The notes under the pieces are model-generated. The model saw nothing but the letters and a program-made list of their open reading frames with translations, made no database searches and was not told the DNA's origin. A DNA stretch of 64,000 nucleotides from Labyrinthula sp. Ha (taxonomy: Eukaryota; Sar; Bigyra; Labyrinthulida; Labyrinthulaceae), in assembly GCA_015227615.1 (NCBI GenBank), contig JAALGZ010000014.1, positions 1,116,001 through 1,180,000 of the forward strand, in the 5' to 3' direction. A program made the translations under genes and the position numbers. Every line of letters begins with the position of its first letter. The first letter of the stretch is position 1. Positions 45,801 through 58,183 of this stretch are shown piece by piece.

Positions 45801-48800
45801 TACAATTCGAATAAGTAATGCAAAAAACAATATGTTAAAACCTGAAAATAGTCTGTTCCAGGCATGGCTAAAAAATCTTGTACATATCTCGTGTCGATGT
45901 TTTAGTACCCACTCGGATGCTGACACAACCTCGTTTGGCAAAGGAAAATTACAGCGACCTCGACCGTAAATAACTAAACATGGTGACAAATGAGATAGAA
46001 GGATTTTTGTCTGCCCGTAAATACTTAATAAAACTTTGTTGGACTTAATATTTTCAACATCAGGGTTCTTTCTAAGGCAGACTGGTAACTGATTTGATAA
46101 GATTTGCGAATAATTTAGTTATAACTGCGTTGATGCTGATGATCATTGAAAAAACTAGAATTTTAGTTTGTAACAAGCGACTCTGGTATAACTCTGAAAA
46201 TTAGTTGCTCATTACTAAAAAGCTGTACCCCATGGCCTTCGCTCAGATTCCCAAAATTATTGTTTTCATTTTTTAATCGTTTGAGAAATTTAAAAATGAC
46301 ACGTGTGGTCAAGTTTTATTGTACTGACGGGACATTTCGCTTAACTTTGTAAAGACTATCGATTGATCGTCAACAATCACTCAAAATGGCTTTTTCAATA
46401 TAATTAATTACCAAGAGGAAAAAGAATGGGCACCAGCGTTATAGAAAAATTATCAAAAACTCACATGGGCCCCTAATGACAGGGTTGAAGAAGAAAACAG
46501 TATGAAATAGAAGTGACCTCCACAAACTAAAGTATCAATGACGTTTGTTAGTAGAACTAAGAAAAAGAATTGCAATGAATCTGAGTTAGAACTAGCTAGT
46601 GGCTTCTTAAGATAAAATATAATTTATTGCAGATTTATGCACCACAACTTCTCCAATGATATATTGCTACGAGAGCTTTACTGAGTTTTTTTGTGTAAAC
46701 CTCGAGCATATTCTTGAATAAATTAATCATAGAGGCTTAAAAAACTCACCATCTACTCATGGCTCTAAAAAAGTTAATTATTTCTGACCTAAAGCTCCCC
46801 TGGTACCCGTCTTGTCGTCAAATCCATTATACTAATAATCATGGTTCTTATATAATACTGTTCCATATTTCTTGATTTCCTTATTCCATCTATGGTTAGT
46901 TTGTATTCAGAACATTGTGAAATTACTTTAAATGTACGAAACAATTTCGCTAAAACTAGAAGATATGCTATTTCGCATATTACTTATTCTTTCAAGCATA
47001 GAAGAAGCTACAGCCTTTTCAAAACTTTTTTTGAAATCCTTGCTTTTGTTCTTTGCTTTCTCCTCTCTTAGTAACAACTTCCACTTCACCATCCATTTAA
47101 ATTGTTCATTTCATTTTCAACAAACATTTGTTTCAAACCCGTAGAAGAAATATCGGCACTCTCCCCATGCTCAAATATTAATAAATTTTTAAAATTTGTT
47201 GCTATATAAGTTCTTTAATTCAAGGCTCTGCCATGTCTACACAAGTAGGTTTCTGAACATTCTCTCAGATATTGCACTGGTATATTTGTAATTTTCAGTG
47301 CTTTTCTTCAGGTGTTTCACAGCGACATTTCAGTATCTGACATGTAAATAAGAAATATGAAAATTCCAGGACAATTATGCATATATAGAAAAATGTGTGA
47401 TTTTATCCAACAAAAAAATCTTGTTGTTCTCTTTGCCGATCTAGATAAAATGTTTCAATTTGCCCGTCTTGGAATGCAAGAAGGCAATTTTTGTACAAAC
47501 CTCTAAATCTTTAAAAACTATACATAAAATGTGATCGAATTGGGATATCAGAATAACAGTCTGCAGTTATAAAGATATTTTCTTTAACATAATCAATACC
47601 TTCGGATATGTAATGTGTTGATTCTTGAGCAGTACACGCCTTATCATAGTCTTGATCTACTGTTTTAGATGACTATATAAAGATATAATGGACTGTTGTT
47701 TTCTCACTTCAATTTAATTCGTTGAAATTTTCAAATTTGTTTCCTTTTTTCAATTATAAATTATTCAAGTCAAAGTGTAGCTACGGTTTGATTTGTGATC
47801 ATACCATCTTTCCTGCAAAATGAGGCTATGATGGAAGATTTCCTTACTATATCTTTCTTACTATTGATTTTAATCTAAGTTAAAATATTAACACGCAAAT
47901 ATCTGGCTTCAAAGGTTGATTACTAGGACCTTCCTACTCGTATCTATTCAAGGTACTATTTCTCAATCAAACTCTTGATAGTATGAGATATTCTTTAGCT
48001 CAAAGATTGTTCCCTAGTTAATCAAGTAGATAAGTTTAATGGGTGTTATGAGCTCATCATTTTCAGCCCATAGCAAAGATTAAACTGACTACGTGCTTGA
48101 GTAGATAATAAGTCTATAACAACACCAGGGCTACAGCTCTCGGCCCAATTATTTTGTAGACATTACACTACTGTGGTATTTGTACAAGATATATGATTGG
48201 TGTGGATTTCTGATTCCATCTATGGTTTAATGACTTTATCTACATTCCTTATGTTTCAACAAAATCAAAAAAAAGTTTTCTTCGTAACGGTATTTGTTAA
48301 GAATCTACTCTCTTACATACTAAGTGGATTTTTACAACTATGAAGAGAGAAGAACAAGTAAGTCGTCAAAATGAGAAATATCATTTAGAGTGCTGATAAA
48401 CTTTGCTTCTAAATCGCAATTGCAATAACTTTTTTTAATGATTGAGAAAAGTATTTGACATTTCAATGGTAATAAATAGTAATAATTGCTATTTTTGTTT
48501 CTTACTTCTTGGCCATAGCTCTGGTGGTATAATTTTTCTTTTGTGCACAGATGGGTATGTCTGTTCTTGCAATTTCAGAACAATAGTGTGATTGTTTTCT
48601 TAATACCTATATTATTGAGCTGAAAACGCAATACACATATTTTTCTTAAGATAGATGAACCCAACCTTATAAGTACTGGATACTACCATCTTTTTCTTCA
48701 CCTGGCTTTACATTCAATTATCTAAGAAGATCAAAGGTATTAATTAATGAGACTGGAATATTTAATAGAGAAACAATCCAAACTGTGTATATAGGGGAAC

Positions 48801-51097
48801 ATATGAACTTATTAGGGTAACTAACACGCGAAGTCTATGATAACACATTTCACCAGGGCTTTCAAAAAGAATTAAAAGGTAATATTTAGATAAATGTTCA
48901 GGAAACTTGTTCCTAATATTAGTTTTCCAAATCCTTTGAACTTAAAGGTAAGTATTGGGTATTGACAGGGAATGGAACGATCTACTAGGATCTACAATTT
49001 AATTTCCCCTCGTAGAAAAAATGCTTAAAGTGCATTTCATCAGCAATCATGTGATTCTTGTACTACTTTCTTTCTAAGTTATTGAAGGACTGTAGGCTCT
49101 TATCATCTCTCTAAATTACGATTTTGAGTGGCCTTATTTTATATAAAAAATTTCTAAGTTAAGTAGGCTGCTAAAGTATTTAAATTTTTCCAATAACTAT
49201 TTAAGGATTTAGTCCAAGTAGGAACAACTTATTTGTAGGAAATCCTATTTCCTGACCGGGCATATGACATTCATATATTCCTATATATTTCTCACATATA
49301 TTGGTGTTGAACGATCTGCTATTGTATTGAGATGGTAAAGTAGAATATTGATGTACCTTCTAATTATTAGATTCGGTAATATATTCTACAACCAACCTGT
49401 AGTTTTAAACTGATCTTCTAAGCGATCAGATAAATATTAGTTTTCAGTTGTCGCACCTTCAAAGTTAAACCCCCTTCTACTTTATTTTCATATCATTATT
49501 CCAGAAGTAGGCAATAATTTTATCCATTAAATTGACAACACTCTCAAACTAGAACATGATAAGTACCCAGTAAATGTTAGAAGCAGATATGTACACACAA
49601 GTACATGGAATTCTATCCTGAACATAACACCTGCTGGGCTGACTATGTCTACTAAACATGTTCAATGAGGTAAGGTTTGACGACATGTTGAACTTGGTAA
49701 ATATCGATCAAGTGACCAATAACAATATGTTCATGTGAAGAAAATCTGGAATAATTTTTGTAATAATAAGGAATACTAGGCCTGTTATATCATTCTAGCT
49801 TGTTTGAGGGTGATTCTCACATGTAAGAGCTCATACGTGCAGATGCCCTTCCGAGTCTTATTTGAAAACTAATAATTTAGTCCTCTTAAGTAAGCCCTTT
49901 CACACCATAAAGATCATGTTTCTTATTTAATACGGGTTCGTCTTGCCTTCTAAAGACATCTAAATATAATTTAGTATTGGCAGTAAACAAAACCTTAACC
50001 TCTTGGAAATATGACAAATAAAAATATAAAAGAGTGGCACGAATTACCCGATGGTGTTCCACTCACTAGAATGGGTAAAGATAGTAAGTATACTGTACAT
50101 CACGGTACTTAGCTTGAAGAATTAACCAGCCAAGTTGATCAACAAGAGCAAGAGAACATTGCTCTAACGAAAAAGATTTTCACTGTTGCCTGCCTAAACA
50201 TGTCCTTTCTACTAATATATGGTATCATTTGACTTCCAGAGTTTGGACTGAGTTCCTAGGAAACAAATATTTTAAATCATTATCACAAATAACTCATATT
50301 AGATCTAATGTTTTGAGAAAATAAATTTTATAACAAACTAATTCCCGTGGTTTACATTATTTTATTCTAAGTAATCTGATTCATGTTTAAATTGTGCTGT
50401 CTTTATTTAGAGATTTGTGATAGTTAAATTAGAATTCGAATGTTTAATTTTACAGGCATAAGTCAGGGTGGTCAGTCTACCCGACCACTCTATTGAAACT
50501 TAGGCTTACCGATAGAACTGTTTAAAAGTTTCTCCCACACTTCAGAATGTCTTTAAGAGAAGCAGTTTTGAAATTAGTACAACGTCTCCACGCTCCCATT
50601 CTATTATCTATCTGCAGTATTATGAATATCCAGACTCCTTTGAATGTATTTGTGAATAAAAATCGTAAAAAAAAAAACCTAGAAAAGGCATACTTGAGTA
50701 ATAATAAGAGCCACACAGACGGTCACTCAGGTAAGAAACCCCATTTATCTTTTAGGTCAACCTTTGTTCGTGTTATCAATTTGAACTTCGTTTTCTTTTC
50801 GTATTATTAGAAAAATAGACTGAGAAATTGACAATTCTATTTTTCCAACAAAAGTAATGAATTAATAAATGAAGTTCATAATGGATTATTCTGATATAGA
50901 GAAATTTTAAATAATCATTAACTTTATAAACAGAATTCTTGGTAATGCAAAATAAATAAATTTAATAACGGAATATATTGGTAAATGTTACTACTATTCC
51001 AAAGAATATAAAAAATAAGCTGTATTAAATACTAAATAGAAACATATATTCATACGTCCTTATAATCAATAAAAAAGTGAAATATAATATTTAGAAA
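45801..51097. other. Long intergenic region without recognised genes
   Basis: About 5.3 kb. Around 46366-46400, ATTGATCGTCAACAATCACT and nearby AAAATGGC loosely recall the MITE-like family's right end, but not enough to call a copy. A 61-codon frame starting at 50547 ends at a consensus-looking GTAAG donor (50731), but no convincing continuation was found. Nothing else seen. Confidence 0.5.
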
Positions 51098-51904
51098 ATG
51101 AAATATTCAACTCTAAGTGAAAATTTTGTACGATATTTAAATATAGTTGTTGCAGCTTCGGGTATAGTTATACTTGGTGTAGGTATCTCTTCACTTATTG
51201 AATTAGAAGATTACAGTGTTATTATGGATGATGTTCTACTTTATTCACCACTTGTGCTTGGAATATTTCTTTTATTTTATGGTTTCTTTGGTTATTATGG
51301 AATTAAAAGAAATAGCAAGTTCTTTATACTAATATATTTACTTATAACTTCTATTATAACTACTCTTATCTTTACAATTGGTATTGTTTTCTTATTATAC
51401 AGTGGAATACTTGATGAAGTAGAAAATTTAAGGGAAGAAAGTTTATCCTCAAGTATATTAGAAAGAATAAGTGACTTTATATTAACAATATTCAACTACT
51501 GCTGTGCAGAAGTATTTGATCTTGATGTTGTACCTTCTTGTGAGGAAGAATATACTGATCTATGTATAGTTAATGAAAATATGTTTGATAAAACTATTGA
51601 ACAAGTTGGAAATGAGATATGTGATACTTTAAGCAAAGTGAGTATTAGTAATACTCCAGTAGTTAGTGATCCTGAACAAGGTGGTTGTGGTGGAGGAAGT
51701 GCTTTAGTGTTTATTGATATTATTACACAATATTTGGTTAATAATATAAAACTAATAGGAATAGTTTATTTAGTAATAGGAATAATATTGCTTCTTAACT
51801 TAGTTGCAACTTATATTTTCTTATTCAAAAGAAATAAATATCATAACAGAAATGAAAATTTTGTTCAAGCTGAAGTTGTAGTTGCAAGCCCTGTTCATAG
51901 CTAG
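51098..51904 (+). CDS. Tetraspanin-like four-helix membrane protein
   Basis: 268 aa with four membrane segments at about residues 13-34, 46-68, 74-101 and 222-250, and short N- and C-terminal tails. The large loop between helices 3 and 4 (about 120 residues) contains YCCAEVF, in the place of the tetraspanin CCG motif (here CCA), plus further Cys in PSCEEEY, DLC, EIC and GGCGGG, enough for two or three disulfides. Small loop 1 and the short gap between helices 2 and 3 fit the family. Tetraspanins organise plasma-membrane or endosomal protein assemblies. The missing Gly lowers certainty. A/T-ending codons. Convergent with the RBM39-like gene. Confidence 0.7.
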   Translation: MKYSTLSENFVRYLNIVVAASGIVILGVGISSLIELEDYSVIMDDVLLYSPLVLGIFLLFYGFFGYYGIKRNSKFFILIYLLITSIITTLIFTIGIVFLLYSGILDEVENLREESLSSSILERISDFILTIFNYCCAEVFDLDVVPSCEEEYTDLCIVNENMFDKTIEQVGNEICDTLSKVSISNTPVVSDPEQGGCGGGSALVFIDIITQYLVNNIKLIGIVYLVIGIILLLNLVATYIFLFKRNKYHNRNENFVQAEVVVASPVHS

Positions 51905-52073
51905 TACTAAATTTATGTAAATAGTAAAAGTTGTTTATACAAAACATAAATTCTTCCTGATAGTTTGAGTATTTCTTCAACTACTATATACAATAGTAAT
52001 AAGAAAACAGTCATTATTGCCCAAAGAACAGAAACAAACCTAGAAAACAATTTGAACTTAATATTTTCCTGAA

Positions 52074-53793
52074 CTAAGCGATAGTTCCAAATTTGCTCTC
52101 AAATTCCTCTTGACGAAGAAACTCAACATTAATCATCTTTCCAGCAAAATATCTTCCATTGAAAGAATGTGCCACTGATATGGCATTTTGAGTTTCTTCC
52201 ATAACTATATAAACATCACCAACTGGAACACTATCTTTATCCACAATAACGCGAACGACTTTACCTATCTCAGCAGCTTCTTCTTCAACGTCTGCTCTTA
52301 TTTCTTCTTCCCAGTCGCCTTCTTCTTCAGCTGGATCAAACATATTTCGAGCAACAATAAATCTAGAAGCAACCCCTTTAATAGTCTGTTTCTGTTCACC
52401 TAAAAAATAAGACAGAAACAAAATATATACCTTTAGGTTGTATTGAGTTTACAGAGAACTCTGTATTTTTCTTCTTCTCTTCAAATATTTTTTCTGATTT
52501 TTTCCTCTCCTGTTCTAACATATCTTCACCCACCCCTCCTCCTAACTTACTCATTATATTAAGTCTTTGAACATTATTCATAGCGATTCCACTTCCTCCA
52601 TATTGTCCTCTATAAGTATCATCTGCTTCAAGTCTCCAAGTATCCCTATCATATTTCACACTATCTTCTGTTTTATTTTGTAAACCAGTTCCTGCTAAAC
52701 CTAAGCCAGCATCCAAACTTTGTCCAATAAACTTCTCTATGTCTCTCTGAGAAGTTCCTTTTAATAAAGATATTTGTCCCCTTTGCATCATATAAGCAGC
52801 AACTCTTTTACCATTTATTTTTTTCCCATCCAATTTTCTTGCTGCATATCTTGCATCAGAAGAGTGCTTAAAATGTATAAAACATTGTCCTTTGCTTCTT
52901 TGATTATACTGGTCTCTTATTAAGTGTACATCAATAACTGTTCCATATTCAGAGCAGAGTTTCTTAATCTCGTCTTCATCCGCTTCTTCACTTAATTTTT
53001 TCAATTCTATCTTGTCATCCCAAACTTCTCTTAGCATTCTCTTCAGCTTTTCCTCTTCTTCTCTTGTTTTCTTTGATTTATAACTTCTTTCCATATTCTG
53101 CCCATAATTCTGTCCAGTATATGTACTTGAAGCAACATTTTCACGCTTTTCCTGCGCAAATGTAAAATTCTTTTCTGCTTCGCTTGGTTTCACGGATACT
53201 GGAAAGCCTTCCTTTCCATTCTTCCAAATAAACTTCTCTCCATTTCTTTCCAAAGCTTTTGGAACATCATCAAGGCTTCTTAACTCTACATATCCAAACC
53301 CTTTACTTTTCCCACTGTATTTATCTTTTATTAGAATAACATCTTTTACTTTACAAAATCGTTTAAAGTATTTTTTTAGATCCTTTTCTGTAACTCTAAC
53401 TTGTAAGGAAGACACAAAAATCGTTCTTGCTGATCTGGTCAAGTCTTCAAGTTCCTTTTTCTTTTGGAGCTCTTCCGGAGTAAGACCTTTATTTGAATCA
53501 ACTGATGCACTCCTCTCTCGTTTTTTCTTCTTATGCTTTTTTGCTTTCTTGCTCTTTTTTCTTTCTCTGGAATACGATCTTGAACGAGATCGGGAGTAGT
53601 CAGAATAACTTCTTTTGTGCTTATGCTTTTTTCTTCGAGAGCTTCCATGACTAGAACGAATTGATTCCTCATCTGACCTATATGATCTTACTTTTGAGGT
53701 AGATCTACCTCGAGATCGACCTCTATCTTTGTTTGAAACCACGTTTTCATTTTTTTCTGGCATAAGGTTTTTTTCAATTACATTAGGCCACAT
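52074..53793 (-). CDS. RBM39/CAPER-like splicing factor; one 31-nt intron
   Basis: 562 aa after joining exon 1 (53793-52431) to exon 2 (52399-52074). An N-terminal RS/basic region (residues 20-100, repeated SRSRSYSRERKK words) marks an SR-like nuclear protein. RRM1 follows: TIFVSSLQ as RNP2, KGFGYVEL as RNP1. RRM2 has KGQCFIHF as RNP1. The segment LDAGLGLAGTG and the GGSGIAMNN linker precede a C-terminal UHM-type third RRM (SRFIVARNMFDPAEE, then VYIVMEETQNAISVAHSFNG). This order is that of RBM39/CAPER, which works with U2AF65 and SF3B1 in 3' splice-site choice. The intron falls just before the UHM; without splicing the UHM would be lost. Confidence 0.88.
52400..52430 (-). other. Ultra-short spliceosomal intron (31 nt) in RBM39-like gene
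   Basis: On the minus strand it starts GTATATATTTTG and ends CTTATTTTTTAG. Its removal joins ...NSIQPKG to EQKQTIKG in frame and links the linker to the UHM, as in RBM39 of other organisms. Only about 25 bases lie between the two splice sites. Confidence 0.85.
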
Positions 53794-56700
53794 GGCCCTA
53801 ATTTAGAAACCGTTATATTTTTAGGTGAAAAAACTTCCATAGAAACTTATTTGACCGTTAATATGATAGTTCATAGATTATCATGTACTAAACTAGATTT
53901 TATACCTTGGACTTTTCTTGGTTTATTATCACAGTAGTGACCTTTCTTTCTTTCTTTCTTTTTTTCTTTTAAGAGTTAGGTAATTAAAAACTAATCTATA
54001 TAAGTCAATTATCAGTTTGGCTCTACCATAGGCATGCTAAGTATTTCACATGACTGTTGCCCAACTTTACTAAGAATCCGGTAGTACATGGACCTTGTTT
54101 TACTAAATTAAGAAAGATAGATACTATTAACCACCTTAATTATGTTTTAATAATGCATAGAAAAAGTGCAACAACGCTTCTAGAGCTGTTTGAATATTCT
54201 TCTTTCGAAGTAAGATTGGTAGATTAGGTTCTTATATTGACCTAAAATAACAAAATTATTATCTGATTAATCCAAACAACTTCAAACTGGAACAAATTCC
54301 CATATACGCGAGGTATAATTATGCATAAGCATAGGTTATTGCATAAAGCTGTCCTAGGAATAAAAAGGAACCGAGGGGTCAATTACATCAGCAACAAGGC
54401 AAAATGGTTCAGCGGGCCAAGGAAATGTATACCAAACCACAATTTTAATATTTAGTGGAGTTAAGTAAATAATTCAAATTTCCGAAAAAGTAAATTACCA
54501 ATGTATAAGGCGTTTCTTTCTCCTAGCTCTGTTCATGACACTGGAGAGGTTTAAGTGTGTTAAGACCAATGATGTTATACCTCTTATACTTAAGGGAATA
54601 TTCTTATGGATCTATCCTTTTCGAAGTTAAAAACGCTCCAAGCATAAGACCTTTTGGAACTATTGTATACTGAACGTCAACCAGAATCCTGCTTCTTGCT
54701 GCATGGCAAGATTATGAATTCTAAGCTCTTTAGGACTCTTGAGGAACTTTCGAATGTTTTAAAGAACTAAGAAATATTGATGCTTAGCTTCAACAGTTAC
54801 AACGTTATCCCTCGTACCCAAATTTTCAACCAGGTAAGAATACTATAAGACTTAGACCCTTCTGTGGCGATACAACCCTCCATGAAGAACGCTCTATGGA
54901 AAACTACTCTAATAAACGTTTACCGACTTCTTTGACGTAATATTAAACTTTTACATATTCGGAAAAATACAATGTACAAAGCTTCCCATAAAATAACAAC
55001 ACCTATGATCATGGGATTTTTAATAAGATTTAGTACAGCTAGAGAAATCTTAGGGCGTAAATGTGAGAAATCGTACGCGATAACATTTCATATCGGTAAG
55101 AAAAATAATTTTAATATATTCTTGTCTTCCACAAGACGGTTTATTCTTAGTCGAGCTATTAGAAATTTAGTAACTGGCTACTTAATTTATTTGATTTAAG
55201 GTACTACTTAATGACCAGCTTTGCCTATGTTTTGCTCGAAAATGAAATACATGGAAATTACCCTAAGTTATTCCAAAAACATTTACGAAAATACAAAAAC
55301 CTGTTTACAACACATTTGATAAATAAAATATAAACTACAATATTTGTTTCTACCTCCTGTTCAGCTGCTAAATTATAATTTGAACTAATAGATTCTAGTA
55401 TTGCAGTATTCAAGCTCTGTAGCTTTGAAATACTTAACTTTCCCAATGAAATAGGTAAATACAATCTATTTCATGATAGTCAGTATAAGTATACTCAAGA
55501 AATAATACAAGTAAAATAGCATTACTTTTTTTGGCCAAAGCAACATTTGATAATAATGCTATACATGTCGAGAGGGGGGGGGGCTTGTACTAAAATTAGG
55601 AGATATTCTACAACTTCCGCAGCTATGATAAGGTTGTATTTACCTACTAATTTTTGCTCTTACCACTATTGGAAAAATATTATTTCTCGCTAAAGATACC
55701 TAATATCAGTCACGAAATAAAAATAAACAGAAAACCTAGAGTAAACACTATTTATAGGTTTCTTAATAAAAGCAATCAAGCTCCTACTGTTTTATTGTGC
55801 TTGAAAGATTTAGTAGTTATTTTGCTACTAAATAAAGTATGTTCGGACTCAATAAATTTGTCTGCTTATTTTAGAAATTACTAAGCTCTCCAAGAAGAAG
55901 ATGCTACACTGGGAATTAGAAGAAAAAACATTCTTGATGAGTCTGAACACTGCACATTTTTCAAGCAAGTTTCACAAAAAGGCTAGATTTTGTTCGTACT
56001 AGGGTGAAATACATATTGAGCCATTTTGTACCTATTACCATCTTCTAGGGCTATGGCTTACTCGCGAAAGTGTGGCTTAAGTTAACACTTCAAAATAACT
56101 TCATTTTACTAATCTAATGCACAATATTTCATTTATTTCAATGACTGGATAGATTTTATATAGCAACGCTCAATTTGACGAATCCTTAGGGGTGAAATGT
56201 AGCAGAATCTCTTATCGCCTAGTGGTCTTAAATGCCTGATTGCGGCTTTTTGTAGGAGAAAATCAACGTAAAACGACATCTATTGCAAGAATTGCACGCA
56301 CCACTTTTGGAACGGGTAAAACCGCTATAAGGGCAAATGTTCGGGTGCAAACTAAATTATTAAAGGATATTAATTTCTTTAAAGGTTGAGCTGCCGTATT
56401 GCATATTTGAAAGTATGGCTAGGAGAGATATCGATTTTCCCTGAGAAATTCCTGGAATGTTAATATTATACAAAAGCGAAGATATTGATAATGAACCAAA
56501 TGATGTTCGCTGTTAAGCTTAAAAAACACTAGGCCATAGAGCTATGTACTCATTTAGAGCCAGTGGACTCAAGGTCTCGGTCTTATTAATTACCTCAGCT
56601 CTGCCTCAATTTCTAAGCTAGCTCTCTTCTTCAAAACCCAACTTTGCACCTCTCGATCTGAATCGCTTTTATACAGGACTAAAACTAGACTTAAGACTCA

Positions 56701-57190
56701 AGATCAGGGAATGTATTCGGGACTGAGAAAGGTGCAATTGATAGGACTTTCCAGGAAAAGGAAACCTAAGGAATCAGTTACAGGCTTTTGCCGGGGGAGG
56801 GATATGCTTCCCGGGAAACAAATCTCGATAGCGGCCTTTACTTGAGAACTTGAGAGCTAGTTTTTTTCATTCTGGAGGGTGGCACTCCACTTTAATATGA
56901 TTGGTCAGATTAATCTGAAATTTATATTTGGCTTGGATTTTGAGTGCGCAGAAACTAAAATTTCATAGCGAAAATTTTTATTCCACGGAATTGGAATTCA
57001 CCTAGGAAATTGAAGGACACAAAAATTCATATCTTGGACCGAAAGGATATGAAGAAAACACACAAATTTAATAAAAATTCATAGTAAAAACCCTTACGAA
57101 GGAGAAACACAAAAAAGTTAAACAAAAAAAAAGAAAAAATGGACTTAGATTGAAGATCGACTATAAAAGCATCTAGCTCTACAAAAAAAA
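53794..57190. other. Intergenic region with microsatellites
   Basis: About 3.4 kb without a supported gene. It contains a CTTT repeat at about 53942-53970 and a 10-G run at 55574-55583. The part at 56550-56890 has higher GC than its surroundings, with small inverted words (TTGCACCTCTC and GAGAAAGGTGCAA), but no ORF. No RNA gene recognised. Confidence 0.5.
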
Positions 57191-57577
57191 ATGTTTGAAA
57201 CACTTAAAAGCTACGTTGCAGGATGCCTTAGAACTAGTAAAAAGGCAGCACATCACTTTATGAAGTCAGAAACAAAGGAAAAGTTTGGAATTGAAGTAGT
57301 TAGGTTACGAAGGTGTAAAATTGTTTGCACTAGTTCGAAGAGTTGTACTTTTGAAGTTAATTTTAAGTTTGATTTAAAGAAGAATTCTTACATCTTTCAA
57401 GTAATTAACCTAGAACACGTTGGACATAGCTTTAGAAAGATCTCAACAGTGAAGAAGCACTTAACAAACTTAACAGAAATTGGACTAGAATGTTTACATA
57501 CACTAGGTAGAGCCAAAGCTTCAATGGCTGAAGCTGAATTGTGTTTCCACATAACATTACCAGGAATTATGTATTAA
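57191..57577 (+). CDS. Small FAR1/FLYWCH-like zinc-cluster ORF, possibly a transposase N-terminus
   Basis: 128 aa. Around residues 42-80, CKIVCTSSKSCTFEVNFKF and then EHVGHSF show the pattern of FAR1/FLYWCH/MULE N-terminal zinc clusters: Cys-x-Phe, two beta strands, then His-x-x-His. The following helical part (LTNLTEIGLECLHTLGRAKA) fits the segment after the cluster in MULE transposases. No DDE catalytic domain is seen downstream. A donor-like GTATTAAATC at 57571 with an AG at 57607 could add a short second exon, but the frame closes soon after. It could be a transposon relic, a domesticated fragment or chance. Confidence 0.35.
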   Translation: MFETLKSYVAGCLRTSKKAAHHFMKSETKEKFGIEVVRLRRCKIVCTSSKSCTFEVNFKFDLKKNSYIFQVINLEHVGHSFRKISTVKKHLTNLTEIGLECLHTLGRAKASMAEAELCFHITLPGIMY

Positions 57578-58183
57578 ATCAGCTTTGAATATCAAACCAC
57601 CAACTAGGAGAAAACGAATATATAAGGATAGGGTTCAAAATAATCAATCGCGTCTGAGCCTGGGATCAAAAAAAAATTAAAAAGCAATCAAATCGTATTT
57701 TCCCTGAACTGTTGATTTGAACTTTATCCATATATATATATTTCTAAACACTCAACCTAAATCCCATCCCTTTTCAAACTAATATTTAATTAAGCAAACA
57801 TTTTGAAAATGATATACCTTTTTTTGAAGTTTTTGTTTTTGTAAAACGTGTTGTGCTTCCTTCTTCTTTTCATATATAAGAGCATCCAACTTTAAAATCT
57901 TTACATAAACTAAGAAATAAGATATTTTTTGCTTAAATACATAGAATAGTGAAGATATATTGACTTGATCAAATTTTCATTGTCATTTCTTCTTTTCTTG
58001 TGCCTGAACATCGTACTTTCACAATCTTGATGCAGTTTTCCTTTTTTGTTGGTTTGATTACATTGATTCAGAATTTTCATTTTGTGAAATTTTGGATTCC
58101 GCCAATGAGAAAAAAAAGATTGCGACACTCCGGAGTGTAAAAAAATAATCCCAAAGAACCTGAATTTCTCATACTTTGGGGTA
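57578..58183. other. Intergenic region upstream of the second fucosyltransferase-like gene
   Basis: No gene seen. AATAATCCCAAAGAAC at about 58138-58153, some 30-45 bp before the ATG at 58184, is a loose match to the GCCCAAAA motif. Confidence 0.4.

Noticed and set aside
46340-46450. Possible additional MITE-like copy near GATTGATCGTCAACAATC
   Set aside because: The resemblance is limited to a short palindromic stretch and an AAAATGG word; flanks do not align well enough to call.
50547-50810. Open frame of 87 codons with a consensus donor-like GTAAGAAA at 50731
   Set aside because: Splicing to the nearest U-rich AG gives a 25-nt intron and a protein of about 70 residues with no recognisable feature. 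Intron size does not match the 31-33 nt class, so support is too weak.
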